Made by a program: the position numbers and the translations under genes. From an uncultured Spartobacteria bacterium (GTDB taxonomy: Bacteria > Verrucomicrobiota > Verrucomicrobiia > Chthoniobacterales > JAATET01): a stretch of 64,000 bases of DNA. The DNA lies in assembly GCA_937901895.1 (NCBI GenBank), contig CALGTD010000202.1, positions 29,416-93,415 on the forward strand. The letters run 5' to 3'. A model generated the notes under the pieces. That model had not been told where the DNA came from. It saw nothing but the letters and a program-made list of their open reading frames with translations, and ran no database searches. Below are positions 25,597 through 34,490 of the stretch, in pieces (the stretch's first letter is position 1; every line of letters begins with the position of its first letter).

Positions 25597-26079
25597 TCAT
25601 TCGGCTATCGGAAGCCAACGTGCCCCGTTCACCAACACTCCACTCTCCAATATCAGCCCATCCGGGACTCTGTAACCATCAGGGACATTCCCATTCTCAA
25701 AAAGCACGGTCACCTTTGCTCCTCGTTTCCGGGCAAGGTCGATATGCTTCAGGTCTTCCGGTGTGACAGTCTGTTTGACCAGGTAGAATTGTTGCCCTTG
25801 GGATAGGACACTGCCTATCGGATAGGCCTTTCTGCTTTCCACAGGGCCAGATCGATGCGTCTCGTTTTGCGGAATCGATGATGTAGAGCCGGCGGCAATG
25901 ACGCCGATAATCAATAAAACGGTGAAGAGCTTGAGCCGCGGCGGGGAGAGATCATCATTGGCTGGCGTCCACTCAAAGCGACCGGTTGAGCGCGAGAGTG
26001 CAGCGAGCTCTTCGAGAGTGGATGCCAACTCACCGGGGGCGGGTGGGGACGCCAAAGGAGGAATTTTTTCAGTTGTCAC
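25597..26079 (-). CDS. Bitopic membrane protein, 160 aa
   Basis: GTG start at 26079 overlapping the upstream stop (GTGA). A cytoplasmic N-terminus of about 50 residues, rich in P and S, precedes one hydrophobic helix (LKLFTVLLIIGVIAAGST). An approximately 90-residue exterior domain follows. The pattern TVTPEDLKHIDLARKRGAKVTVLFENG resembles the repeat core of PLD-like or restriction-type folds, but no catalytic His is evident. It forms an operon with the membrane protein upstream. Function unknown. Confidence 0.6.
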   Translation of the reverse strand: MTTEKIPPLASPPAPGELASTLEELAALSRSTGRFEWTPANDDLSPPRLKLFTVLLIIGVIAAGSTSSIPQNETHRSGPVESRKAYPIGSVLSQGQQFYLVKQTVTPEDLKHIDLARKRGAKVTVLFENGNVPDGYRVPDGLILESGVLVNGARWLPIAE

Positions 26080-27170
26080 TCTTCAGAGGGCGGTGGAGTT
26101 CGGTTAGCGGTAGGCTTGGGCTTGCCTGAGCCGAGGCCCTTAGTGGAGGGGCGGCGAAGCGCCGGTCTCAGTGTCGGCGACTCTTCCGGTTCAGTCGACC
26201 GGTTTGCGCCATTACTTGCAGGCGGGGCAGGCAGAACGTCTTCCGGCTCCCAAGGATCAGGGATTTCACTGGCGCCACTTGGTTCCTTTGAAGTCTCTTC
26301 TTCATCTGTCTCCGAAGTGGGAGCAGCCGCCGCCGGAGGCGGTGTTGGTGAGTCATCAGGTTTGGCAGGAGCGGGTGCCGTGGTTGCTGGGTTCGGGTCA
26401 TGGAATTGAACCGGTGGTTCAATTCCGGATTCAGACTCTCCCTCATGTTTCTTTTCGGTTTCCTTTCGTGGCCGGCCCCGCTTCGGCTTACCGGGGGAGG
26501 GGGCTGGAGATTCTGGGTAAAGATCGCCAACAGAAACGGCGGCGGCGGCGGTCCCATTAAGAGCATCCGCGAACGCCTTGATGGCAACTGGATTCCCTGG
26601 ATGGACGATGAAGCGCCAGAGCGAAAGGCTGTCGAGGGCGTGAAGAAAATCGTTATCCCCAGCGGCCCGATACAGACCAGGCGCAATCCGCAGCTCTCCT
26701 TCGAAGTATTGTCGAATCGTCGGGTTACTCAGCTCGAGCTCGTCCCATTGATCGGGAGGAATGTAAAGAACAACGGGCTCGGAAACATCTACGGTCTCAC
26801 CGTTTTCGATTCGTCGCTCAAAGGATGTGCCAGTGGCGGGGATGGGATTGAAGTAAACGAGTGAACGGAATCGACGTCTCGAATCCATTCTGGTTGCCAT
26901 CATCGCGTGAAAGCCAACCGGTCCCAAAATCAGAAGCCCGCCACCGCCAGAGATACCTGCCAAGATGCCGTGGGATACTATTCCGGCGACTAGGAGTCCG
27001 ACACCGAGTAAGAAGTAGAGAATGCTTGGGATGGTCAGGGTGCCGAGGCCTATTGCAAAGCCAATGCTGGCGGCGGGAGTCTTACGTGGGCAAAAACCGA
27101 CTGGTGTCGACCTCGCGGCTATGATTGCCCCGTAGAGGTTGAATATGACTAGCAGTGTCAGCGCGAACAC
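26076..27170 (-). CDS. Polytopic membrane protein with long proline-rich tail
   Basis: 364 residues, GTG start at 27170. The first 95 residues have three or four hydrophobic segments (LTLLVIFNLYGAIIAA, then LTIPSILYFLLGVGLLVAGI and a glycine-rich ILAGISGGGGLLILGPVGF). A globular part of about 100 residues follows (VVLYIPPDQWDELELSNPTI). Then comes a 150-residue tail very rich in P, E, A and T with one AT-hook-like KPKRGRPRKE. The tail is likely disordered and could bind DNA at the membrane or span the periplasm. No family is recognised. Confidence 0.65.
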   Translation of the reverse strand: MFALTLLVIFNLYGAIIAARSTPVGFCPRKTPAASIGFAIGLGTLTIPSILYFLLGVGLLVAGIVSHGILAGISGGGGLLILGPVGFHAMMATRMDSRRRFRSLVYFNPIPATGTSFERRIENGETVDVSEPVVLYIPPDQWDELELSNPTIRQYFEGELRIAPGLYRAAGDNDFLHALDSLSLWRFIVHPGNPVAIKAFADALNGTAAAAVSVGDLYPESPAPSPGKPKRGRPRKETEKKHEGESESGIEPPVQFHDPNPATTAPAPAKPDDSPTPPPAAAAPTSETDEEETSKEPSGASEIPDPWEPEDVLPAPPASNGANRSTEPEESPTLRPALRRPSTKGLGSGKPKPTANRTPPPSEE

Positions 27171-27186
27171 ACGCTAGTCTAGGTCT

Positions 27187-27585
27187 CTATTCGCAAGCGC
27201 AAAGGGGCTGAACTGCAATTTCCAACCGATCCCAGGCGCCTTCACTCAGAAGATCGTTGTAAACGGACACGGCAAGGATATCCGCTGATTCCTCGGAAGG
27301 AATAACGTCCAATGTTCGAGAGCTGAGGCCATGGGCAGCTTCATGCAAGACGATGAAGCTGAGACCTTGTTTGACCGTTTTCAGGGTGATGGACCCCCAT
27401 CCTCTATCAAGCGTCATGGGATAGGCGCGGACTCCTGGGGATTGTGCATAGAGAACGAGACCGGCACCATTCAACTCGCATCGCCCCCCCAGGTGGCGCC
27501 TGTTCTGCATTATGCGCAACGCAAATGGGCGTCCCAAAAGGCGGAAAACGACTGCCTGTAAACGGGAGATCTGATCCGGGTTCAT
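27187..27585 (-). CDS. Small HExxH metallopeptidase-like protein
   Basis: 132 residues from the ATG at 27585 (MNPDQISRLQAVVF); the open frame further up overlaps the divergent promoter and is less likely. HEAAHGL (about residue 83) is a zinc-binding HExxH helix, and EESADILAVSVYNDLL about 20 residues later supplies a possible third ligand (Glu), as in gluzincin or ImmA/IrrE-like minigene peptidases. There is no signal peptide, so it probably acts in the cytoplasm. On mobile elements such proteins often cleave repressors or anti-restriction targets, which is only a suggestion here. Confidence 0.65.
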   Translation of the reverse strand: MNPDQISRLQAVVFRLLGRPFALRIMQNRRHLGGRCELNGAGLVLYAQSPGVRAYPMTLDRGWGSITLKTVKQGLSFIVLHEAAHGLSSRTLDVIPSEESADILAVSVYNDLLSEGAWDRLEIAVQPLCACE

Positions 27586-27607
27586 ATACCACAAGATACA
27601 GCGCGAG

Positions 27608-27636
27608 TTGACTGTTCGCACCGTGAGGACCATCCT
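27608..27636 (+). promoter_or_regulatory. Promoter of the 27642 gene (leaderless)
   Basis: TTGACT (27608-27613), 17-base spacer, CATCCT (27631-27636). The -10 ends six bases before the ATG at 27642. Confidence 0.5.
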
Positions 27637-27641
27637 TTCTC

Positions 27642-29576
27642 ATGAACCGGATACTTGTGTGTTCCGTATTGGCTCTGCTTTGGCCGTCCCATGGATGGGC
27701 GTATGATTGGGCAAAAGAGATTACTCAACAGCAAAACAAGGATCTGCTGGAGGGTATTCAGAATCTCGTCAAACTGATCGAGGCCGACACGGACAGGACG
27801 ATGAAGAACACGGAAGTAATCCGTTCCGTCCTGGTTGAGAAGCAGAAGCTCGCGCTTGCATTGAACCAGATTTCCCTTCTTCAGACGAACGGGAAGGTGC
27901 TGACAGAAGTGGCGCCAACGTCACAAATCGTGAGTCAGGTAAATGACATGGTCTCGAATCCGACGTCGGTTCCGAAACCGATTACGCTCGGAAAGATGCC
28001 CTCCCTAGCAAAGCCCAGCGACGCAATCCGCCATATCAAGGACCTGGTCCAAAAGCCCTCCCAGATGGCAAACCAAGTTCAGTCCTTGGGGAGTGACTTT
28101 ATTGGATGGTTTAGTGGCGCGGCTGACACGTTGACCAGCAGCCCCTGGGGGGTGTTGGATCTCGCGGATCAGGGCGTTGGATTCTTCGACCAAGCTGGGA
28201 ACTTCGTCAGTTCGGTATCGGCAATCTTCGGCGCCATTGATCAGATGGTTTATACTGGGAAGACGTTTATCGGAACGAATTGGGGAAACATTGATGATGT
28301 CGCGGGTTTGTTGGGATCTCAGATTGCACTCGATCGAAAACTTCCATTCGTCGAACTGCCGGTAACTGGCCGGCTTGCTGAAACAATCTACGACGCGAGG
28401 TCCGGTTACCAGCAACTACAGAACATGCAGCGTCGGATGGAGACGATACGTCAGGGCGCGCAAAATTACTTCGCCGCCAACAGCGTTGGGTCACGGTTCG
28501 TGGCTGGCAGTGACGCGGCTCAGCGCGAGGTTGCTTATGCTTTTGCTGATGGTGTTTACGTCCGCCCGGAGACGGAGTTGGACGCCGCATATTTCCATTT
28601 GGTGCAAACCGGGACACCTGCGGAACGGCTCGCTTTTGAGGCAGCAACGACGATGAAGTATGGCAGTTGCTACGATCCCGTCGTGGGTTGGTTTCAGGAT
28701 GGGGAAAAGCTCCCGGACGTGAACCTCAACGAGACCCTTTCGAACGGGGCATTCGGTGCGGTCGAAAGATATCGCGTTGCTACGAACTCGAAGATGAAGA
28801 ACGGCTATGACACTTTTGCCAGCACACTTGCACCTGTGGCCGTTCAAATTCTTGCCGGAGCTGAACCTGGTAAAAAGATCATTGTCTCCGCGGCCTTGGT
28901 GAAGGAGGCAAAGAAAGCGCAGCCTTTGAACCTGAAGCAATACGGGTCTCTCGCAGCCCTTGCAAATCCTGCTGCGGAACAGCTCTTCGCGTATGAGCTC
29001 GATGTGATCGAGGCACGGCAAGGGTTGCGTCTTCGTCCAATCGCCAACACGGGGAACAACAACGGGATTGTCGTCGTTGGACTCCCTAAAGCACAAGCGT
29101 CTGAATATACCGAGCGAATCAAGGCCAGCGATGTCCGTGTCAGCGAGAACAGCAGAATGCTCAACATTTGCGTCGCCACGATCAACTACACCCAAAATGC
29201 CCTCGAGGCTGCCACGCGTCTGCGCGCGGCACTTGTTGGCGTCGCTGAGCTGTCCACGCAATACAACGCTCTCGAGACCGTGCCTGCGATGATCCAGAAC
29301 TGTGATAACACGATTCTGTTTCTCCAGCGGCAGGTCAGTGACTACTCCCTCGAGATCGAGCGGTTGAAAAAGGAGCGTAATAACGAGCTATCAGCCCGCG
29401 CTGAGTTTGTCCGTCAAACGCGCGTGGACCTCGAGCGCAATGCCCGTTCCCGTATTTCGTCGGCGCTTCTCTCGGCAACGGCGAAGCCTGCGGCGACACC
29501 GGTCCCCAATGAATCGGACGAGGATAATGGCTCTGATGAGTTCAAGGAAAAGGCTGGGATATCGGTATCCCAATAA
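27642..29576 (+). CDS. Exported coiled-coil-rich protein, 644 aa
   Basis: A clear signal peptide (ILVCSVLALLWPSHGWA, cut near residue 20). Residues 25-90 and 540-610 are helical, rich in Q, E, L and R, and probably coiled coil (LQRQVSDYSLEIERLKKERN). The centre (130-240) is rich in G, W and S (FIGWFSGAADTLTSSPWGVL), possibly membrane-interacting. A Cys pair (GSCYDP and LNICVAT) could form a disulfide. The overall shape, an exported protein with a helical N-terminus, recalls VirB5/TrbJ-type pilus-tip proteins but it is much longer. The transcript appears to end at the hairpin at 29601-29630. Confidence 0.68.
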   Translation: MNRILVCSVLALLWPSHGWAYDWAKEITQQQNKDLLEGIQNLVKLIEADTDRTMKNTEVIRSVLVEKQKLALALNQISLLQTNGKVLTEVAPTSQIVSQVNDMVSNPTSVPKPITLGKMPSLAKPSDAIRHIKDLVQKPSQMANQVQSLGSDFIGWFSGAADTLTSSPWGVLDLADQGVGFFDQAGNFVSSVSAIFGAIDQMVYTGKTFIGTNWGNIDDVAGLLGSQIALDRKLPFVELPVTGRLAETIYDARSGYQQLQNMQRRMETIRQGAQNYFAANSVGSRFVAGSDAAQREVAYAFADGVYVRPETELDAAYFHLVQTGTPAERLAFEAATTMKYGSCYDPVVGWFQDGEKLPDVNLNETLSNGAFGAVERYRVATNSKMKNGYDTFASTLAPVAVQILAGAEPGKKIIVSAALVKEAKKAQPLNLKQYGSLAALANPAAEQLFAYELDVIEARQGLRLRPIANTGNNNGIVVVGLPKAQASEYTERIKASDVRVSENSRMLNICVATINYTQNALEAATRLRAALVGVAELSTQYNALETVPAMIQNCDNTILFLQRQVSDYSLEIERLKKERNNELSARAEFVRQTRVDLERNARSRISSALLSATAKPAATPVPNESDEDNGSDEFKEKAGISVSQ

Positions 29577-29600
29577 GGAAATCTCGAATTTAGTTTTGCT

Positions 29601-29630
29601 GGACCCCTTTCCGATGTCGGGAAGGGGTCC
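29601..29630 (+). terminator. Strong hairpin after the 27642 gene
   Basis: Twelve-base arms (29601-29612 and 29619-29630) with one G-U pair and a six-base loop. The following bases (TATCATTTGGG) are not a good T tract, so it may stabilise RNA rather than terminate. Confidence 0.6.
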
Positions 29631-29684
29631 TATCATTTGGGAGAACCCGTTACCGATGAGTCGAGAAGAAATAGAGCGAACCAC

Positions 29685-29713
29685 TTCCGCCTTTTGCCAT
29701 CGGTTCCTATCCT
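29685..29713 (+). promoter_or_regulatory. Possible promoter of OmpA-domain gene
   Basis: TTCCGC (29685-29690), 17-base spacer, TATCCT (29708-29713). The leader before the ATG at 29733 would be about 13 bases. The -35 is weak. Confidence 0.35.
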
Positions 29714-29732
29714 GTGCAAACGCTCCAAAAAA

Positions 29733-30941
29733 ATGATGAAGAGAAAACTTCTCACATCTGCCCTGGGTCTTGTTGCCATTGCGTCGTATGCGGCAGATGA
29801 CCAGCCGCCGCCTCTTCCGGAAACAGCCGTTGACGTCCCGCCTTTGCCGGAGATTAACGTGCCGCCGCCTCTTCCGGAAGCGGATGCGGAAACTTCCGAA
29901 CCTCCCGTAATCCCCGAAGAGGCTGAAGAGCCGTCAACGGAGCCAGCGGTTTCTAACGACGTGGGGAAGGATGCGGCCGATGAATCTTCCCCGGAGCCAG
30001 CTGAATCGGAGGACACGGAAGACGCCGAGAAGGGACCTGCTGCTACAGCCACAAGCGTTGCAATCGCGAAAGATGATGGGGCAGACGCCAATGGGGCAGA
30101 AGGCGACGATGACGCACCAAAACAGCCACTGACAATCGGCGATCTGGAACGGCTGACGCAGCTGATGAAGGAGAATCAGGCTCTCCAAGAAGAGCTGGAG
30201 AGGCAACGCGGAGCCGGCATCAACCTCAATCCGCAAGCAAGGGTTCCACTAAATCACATCAAGCCTGGTCCCTCGAATGAAGCTGCCAGGAAGGAACTGA
30301 TGCAATTCCTCTTGGAACGCTACGCGGGGACTAACGTCGACGTGTATCTGCAAGGCGAATATGTCGTAGTCCGCATTCCGGAAGCCACATACCGCATGGG
30401 GGCTGTGAAGATGCCGCTCAGCATCAGATCTCGCTTGAAGCCAATCGCCGATGCTGCCGCAAAGTTCGAGGACAAGTTTGATCTTCAGGTTGAAGGGCAC
30501 TCGGACGCGACGCCGGTAAAGAAGAACTCTGCGAAGAGCAACTGGACGGTGGCATTTGCTCGTGCAGAAGCCGTTGCGAGGGAGCTCGAGGCGATGGACG
30601 TCCCTGATCGAAGCATGGCAGTCACATCGCGCGGGGCTGGCCTGCTTGCTGATACCAAGGACAAGTTCTCTCGGGTGAATCGTCGGGTGGAGCTGGTATT
30701 CGCGCCGAAGCGCTCTGTCGAACCTATCGTTCCGAAACTGGCGGCATCCACGAAGACCGCGAGTCTCCCGCTACCCGGTCCTGCAAAGCAGGCGTCTGCT
30801 TCATCCGCCAATGGTCCCGCCATCGCAGTGTCCAACGGGAACGCTCAACCGGAGGACATCATTGAATTGCCGGTCATGGTTTTGCACCAACCGCCGGATG
30901 AGTCGATCACGCCAACCAGTCCACAGCCTGTCCGTCAATGA
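29733..30941 (+). CDS. OmpA-domain envelope protein with proline-rich linker
   Basis: 402 residues from the first of two adjacent ATGs. Signal peptide LLTSALGLVAIASYAAD is followed by a repetitive PPLPE-type stretch (four copies between about residues 24 and 52) and an acidic linker. After a helical region (LERLTQLMKENQALQEELER) comes an OmpA/MotB peptidoglycan-binding domain (about 185-330) with LQVEGHSDATPVKKNS, FARAEAVARELEAM and NRRVELVF. It should anchor an envelope structure to peptidoglycan. It is flanked by the exported coiled-coil gene and a bidirectional terminator. It may belong to either the transfer apparatus or the pilus. Confidence 0.85.
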   Translation: MMKRKLLTSALGLVAIASYAADDQPPPLPETAVDVPPLPEINVPPPLPEADAETSEPPVIPEEAEEPSTEPAVSNDVGKDAADESSPEPAESEDTEDAEKGPAATATSVAIAKDDGADANGAEGDDDAPKQPLTIGDLERLTQLMKENQALQEELERQRGAGINLNPQARVPLNHIKPGPSNEAARKELMQFLLERYAGTNVDVYLQGEYVVVRIPEATYRMGAVKMPLSIRSRLKPIADAAAKFEDKFDLQVEGHSDATPVKKNSAKSNWTVAFARAEAVARELEAMDVPDRSMAVTSRGAGLLADTKDKFSRVNRRVELVFAPKRSVEPIVPKLAASTKTASLPLPGPAKQASASSANGPAIAVSNGNAQPEDIIELPVMVLHQPPDESITPTSPQPVRQ

Positions 30942-31054
30942 TGGCAGGAACGAAGCACGCGGCTGGAAGGGATACTTCGCCCAAGAACATCGGTCGCCTT
31001 CTCGTCCTTTCGAATTGAATCTTGGGGCTCACGGTAGGCCCCTCCAAAGAGAAA

Positions 31055-31085
31055 CGCCCTTCCGGAGTCGCAGACCGGAAGGGCG
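31055..31085. terminator. Bidirectional terminator between OmpA-domain gene and nrdA
   Basis: Perfect 11-bp stem (31055-31065 with 31075-31085), nine-base loop. CTCTTTT follows on the plus strand and TTTCTCTTT on the minus strand, serving both convergent genes. Confidence 0.92.
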
Positions 31086-31104
31086 CTCTTTTGCGGGCAC
31101 CTAG

Positions 31105-34100
31105 CTACTGACAGGCTTCACACTCTTCTCCGCGGCGCATCGCTTCAATCGAGCACGCCCGTTTCTGCGCTTCGTTATACTCGGGCTTCGCGGCGACATG
31201 CCGAACCTCCTTACGGGTGGCAATCGTCGCCTTCTCGATCGATGAAGCACCTGTCGTCCGGAGGTAATAGGTCGTCTTCAATCCGGAATGCCACGCACGG
31301 CGATACATGTGGCTCGCGACCTTCAGATCCGGATTTTCCAGCCAGAGGTTCACCGACTGCGACTGATCGATCCATTTTTGCCGGCGAGCGGCCGCGTCGA
31401 TAATGTATTCTGGCGGAATCCGGAAGACGGTGAGGTGTTTCCGGCGAATATCGTCAGGGATGCTGTCGATTGCATCGAGTTCGCCGTCGTAATACTTGAG
31501 CTGCTCGGCCATCTCCTTCGACCAAAGACCGGCAGCTTTAAGGTCTTTCACGAGGTTCTCGTTGATGACAGTGAATGCGCCGCCCAGGTTCTCCTTCACG
31601 AAGAGATTCTTGTAGTGCGGCTCGATGCACGGCGTCGTTCCCATGATGTTCGCGATCGTTGCGGTGGGAGCGATGGCAATGACGTTGCTATTACGCATGC
31701 CCTGCGTTCTGATTTTCTCTCGCACCTCGGCCCAATCCAACCGCCCCCCGCGAGGAACTGTCACAGGGACGCCACGCTCCGTTTCGAGCATGTCGATTGT
31801 ATCTTGAGGTAGGATGCCGCGATCCCATTTCGAGCCGGCATAGGACTCATACCGGCCGCGTTCTGCTGCGAGATCCGACGACGCGCTGTAGGCGAAGAAT
31901 GCAATCGCCTCCATGAATTCATCGTTGAACTCAATGGCCTCCGTGCTCGCGAAGCTGAGGCCTTTTTTGTAGAGAGCATTTTGGAGCCCCATCACGCCCA
32001 ATCCGATCGGTCGATGGCGCATATTGGCGCGTCGAGCGGCCTCTGTGGGATAGAAGTTGGTGTCGATCACATTGTCCAAGGCGCGGACCGCAATCGCGAT
32101 GGTCTCCCGAAGAAGCTCCATATCGAGCGAGCCGTCATCCTTGATGTGACGATCGAGGATGACCGAGCCGAGATTGCAAACGGCCGTTTCCTCATCACTC
32201 GTGTTAAGAGTGATTTCCGTGCAAAGATTCGAGCTGTGGATGACTCCCACATGATCTTGTGGAGAGCGGACGTTGCACGGATCTTTGAAAGTGATCCAAG
32301 GGTGGCCGGTCTCAATGAGCATCTTGAGCATGGATTTCCAAAGCTCGATAGCCGGCATTTTCTGGCCGAAGATTTTTCCCTCATCGGCCAATTTCTCATA
32401 GTGAAGGTAACGCTCCTCGAAGCGTCTGCCGTAAAGCTCGTGAAGGTCCGGAGTTTCGTTGGACCGGAAGAGTGTCCAATGCTCGCGTGCCTCCATGCGC
32501 TTCATAAAGAGGTCCGGGATCCAGTTCGCCGTATTCAGGTCGTGCGTGCGCCGACGTTCGTCCCCGACATTGCGACGGAGTTCGAGGAAATCCGGAATGT
32601 CGTTGTGCCACGACTCGAGGTAAGCGCATCCGGAGCCTCGGCGCTTACCGCCCTGATTCACGGCGACAAGCTGGTCATTGTGGAGTTTGAGAAACGGAAT
32701 CACTCCCTGACTTTCTCCATTTGTTCCTTTGATGTAGGCGCCCGTGCCGCGAACCGCTGTCCACGAACCGCCGAGACCTCCTGCCCACTTGGAGAGAAAC
32801 GCGTTCTCCGCAACACCTCGCTGCATTATAGACTCGAGGGAGTCATCGACCTTGTAGAGGTAGCAGCTTGAAAGCTGGCTGTGCGGCGTTCCTGAATTGA
32901 ACAGGGTCGGCGTGCTCGAGCAGAACCGGCGATCTTTATAGAGCCGATATAGCGCGATTGCTCGATCTGTCGCCTCGGATGGGTCCTCAGTGAGGAAGTG
33001 GCCCATCGCCACACGCATCCAAAAGAGTTGCGGTGTCTCGAGGCGCCGGGCCGGTTTGCGCGTCTTGTCGACAATCAAGTAGCGGTCGGCGAGGGTCTGG
33101 ATCCCGATGAAGTCGAACTCGAGGTCCGCTGAGGGATCGAGCGCGGCCGCAAGCTTCGAGAAGTCGAAATGCGCAAGCATCTTTGGGTTGATGCGTTCAA
33201 TTTCGACACCCCTCGCAAGCAGACGACGCAGAGCTGTGGCATGGGCCTCTTGGAGGCCAACGATACCCTGTTCCACAATCGACCAATCCAGCACCTCCTC
33301 GTAAAGGTAGGTGAGGAGAAGCCGGCCGACGAATTTCGAGAAGCCAGCGTCCGTTTCAATCAGGGTTCTCGCATTCAGAATGATGGTATCGCGAAGATCA
33401 GAACGCGTGATTCCATCAACCGTCGAGCGGAGGAGATGTCCACGGAGATCATCAGGCGATACCTGTAGGTCGAGGTCTGTTAGCGCAAAGCGAATCCGAG
33501 CATCCAGGTCCTCGGGGTTATAGAAAGCCGAGGTACTGTCGTCCTCGGTGATCATGAGGAAGCCGGGTTGGGTGTCCTGGGCGGCTTGTGCTTCACGTTG
33601 AGCTTCGCGTTCTGAACGGCGCGCCGCCCGGTAAAGAATAAATTGCTCCGCGGCGCGATAGTGGCCGCCCCGCATCAGCTCCTCTTGCACGCAATCCTGA
33701 ACCTGCTCGATATCCACGCGCCCGTAACCACGAGAGCGGATCTGCTCAGTGACTGCGCGTGCAACGTCTTCACCGGGGGAGGAATCAAGACCGCAACTGA
33801 TAAACGCGAGGCGTGCAGCCACCTCGATCCGGGTCGAATCCCACGTGACCATCATTCCGTTGCGACGGATTACTCGAGGCATTCCGATGTCGGATGGATT
33901 GGGTGTCGTCGAACGGATGAGAGCGCGAGCTGCCGCCTTCAAAGTCGCCTTCGCGCCCGGCGCACCGACATCAAGAAGCACGCCTTCGATCGCAGAGAGA
34001 ACACGTCTGGGTGTCTGATCGTCGCCGATGGCGGCGCGGATTTGATTCTCAGGAAGTGAAAAGCCGACGCGATGGGCGGCGATGACAGCCGCCTCAAGAG

Positions 34101-34173
34101 GAGAGGCGCTATCCGGTATGTTTGCCTTCAATTCGCGATCAGTCGCGGTTTCGTCAAGAACTCGAGTGGTCAT
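31105..34173 (-). CDS. nrdA: Class I ribonucleotide reductase, large (alpha) subunit
   Basis: 1022 residues from the ATG at 34173. An ATP-cone (VIRRNGMMVTWDSTRIEVAA) at about 100-190, possibly preceded by a degenerate one, allows activity control by ATP/dATP. Catalytic cysteines: SSCYLY, SNLCTEITL with the thiyl Cys region, and VCNLGSV. The C-terminal redox pair is CEAC. Conserved PTATIANIMGT and GLKTTYYLRT are present. It reduces ribonucleotides to deoxynucleotides and needs a radical-generating beta subunit (NrdB), which is not in this window. The downstream gene order ends at a terminator. Phage and plasmid copies of nrdA supply dNTPs for element replication. Confidence 0.97.
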   Translation of the reverse strand: MTTRVLDETATDRELKANIPDSASPLEAAVIAAHRVGFSLPENQIRAAIGDDQTPRRVLSAIEGVLLDVGAPGAKATLKAAARALIRSTTPNPSDIGMPRVIRRNGMMVTWDSTRIEVAARLAFISCGLDSSPGEDVARAVTEQIRSRGYGRVDIEQVQDCVQEELMRGGHYRAAEQFILYRAARRSEREAQREAQAAQDTQPGFLMITEDDSTSAFYNPEDLDARIRFALTDLDLQVSPDDLRGHLLRSTVDGITRSDLRDTIILNARTLIETDAGFSKFVGRLLLTYLYEEVLDWSIVEQGIVGLQEAHATALRRLLARGVEIERINPKMLAHFDFSKLAAALDPSADLEFDFIGIQTLADRYLIVDKTRKPARRLETPQLFWMRVAMGHFLTEDPSEATDRAIALYRLYKDRRFCSSTPTLFNSGTPHSQLSSCYLYKVDDSLESIMQRGVAENAFLSKWAGGLGGSWTAVRGTGAYIKGTNGESQGVIPFLKLHNDQLVAVNQGGKRRGSGCAYLESWHNDIPDFLELRRNVGDERRRTHDLNTANWIPDLFMKRMEAREHWTLFRSNETPDLHELYGRRFEERYLHYEKLADEGKIFGQKMPAIELWKSMLKMLIETGHPWITFKDPCNVRSPQDHVGVIHSSNLCTEITLNTSDEETAVCNLGSVILDRHIKDDGSLDMELLRETIAIAVRALDNVIDTNFYPTEAARRANMRHRPIGLGVMGLQNALYKKGLSFASTEAIEFNDEFMEAIAFFAYSASSDLAAERGRYESYAGSKWDRGILPQDTIDMLETERGVPVTVPRGGRLDWAEVREKIRTQGMRNSNVIAIAPTATIANIMGTTPCIEPHYKNLFVKENLGGAFTVINENLVKDLKAAGLWSKEMAEQLKYYDGELDAIDSIPDDIRRKHLTVFRIPPEYIIDAAARRQKWIDQSQSVNLWLENPDLKVASHMYRRAWHSGLKTTYYLRTTGASSIEKATIATRKEVRHVAAKPEYNEAQKRACSIEAMRRGEECEACQ

Positions 34174-34192
34174 GTCGTGAGATATTTCAGAC

Positions 34193-34221
34193 GGTGTGGG
34201 CCGATAGCGGGGGGGCGTCAA
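34193..34221 (-). promoter_or_regulatory. Putative nrdA promoter with G7/C7 spacer
   Basis: Minus strand TTGACG (34216-34221), 17-base spacer that begins with a run of seven C and contains CTATCGG, then CACACC (34193-34198). The -10 is poor; slippage in the homopolymer would alter spacer length. Confidence 0.35.
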
Positions 34222-34260
34222 CCGACTGAATGAGAAATCGAATAAAATGAATCAGCTCGG

Positions 34261-34289
34261 TTGACCGACTGTCAGTAACGGCGCACCTG
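34261..34289 (+). promoter_or_regulatory. Putative promoter of the 52-aa gene
   Basis: TTGACC (34261-34266), 17-base spacer with GTAACGGCG, then CACCTG (34284-34289). It shares TAACGGCGCAC with the promoter at 25555-25583. Confidence 0.35.
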
Positions 34290-34310
34290 ACCGGTGAATC
34301 ACACCATCCT

Positions 34311-34469
34311 ATGAACCTCGTATTCCGAATCGTCTATCCCGTCATCGGTGTCATCGCCATCCTGGGTCTCTTTTATTTCATCGCCCCAAAAACAACGGTT
34401 TCCGTGCTGCAAGGCATCAAGAAGCTCGGCGGGTTTGGGGATGCTGTCGTGAAAGAGGTCACCCGATAA
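34311..34469 (+). CDS. Small single-pass membrane protein, 52 aa
   Basis: Begins with ATG at 34311 (MNLVFRIVYPVIGVIAILGL) and ends with TAA at 34467-34469. One hydrophobic helix spans residues 3-25; the remainder is a short polar tail (KKLGGFGDAVVKEVTR). The codons show normal third-position bias for the window. It sits alone between nrdA and the pilus locus, with its own predicted promoter, and shortly before the promoter of the PilM/N-like gene. It might be a small regulator or pilus accessory, but there is no direct evidence. Confidence 0.55.
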   Translation: MNLVFRIVYPVIGVIAILGLFYFIAPKTTVSVLQGIKKLGGFGDAVVKEVTR

Positions 34470-34490
34470 AGAAAAGTGACTGGGCACCCG

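Noticed and set aside
33643..34059. Plus-strand frames opposite nrdA
   Set aside because: Shadow frames of a fully conserved gene.
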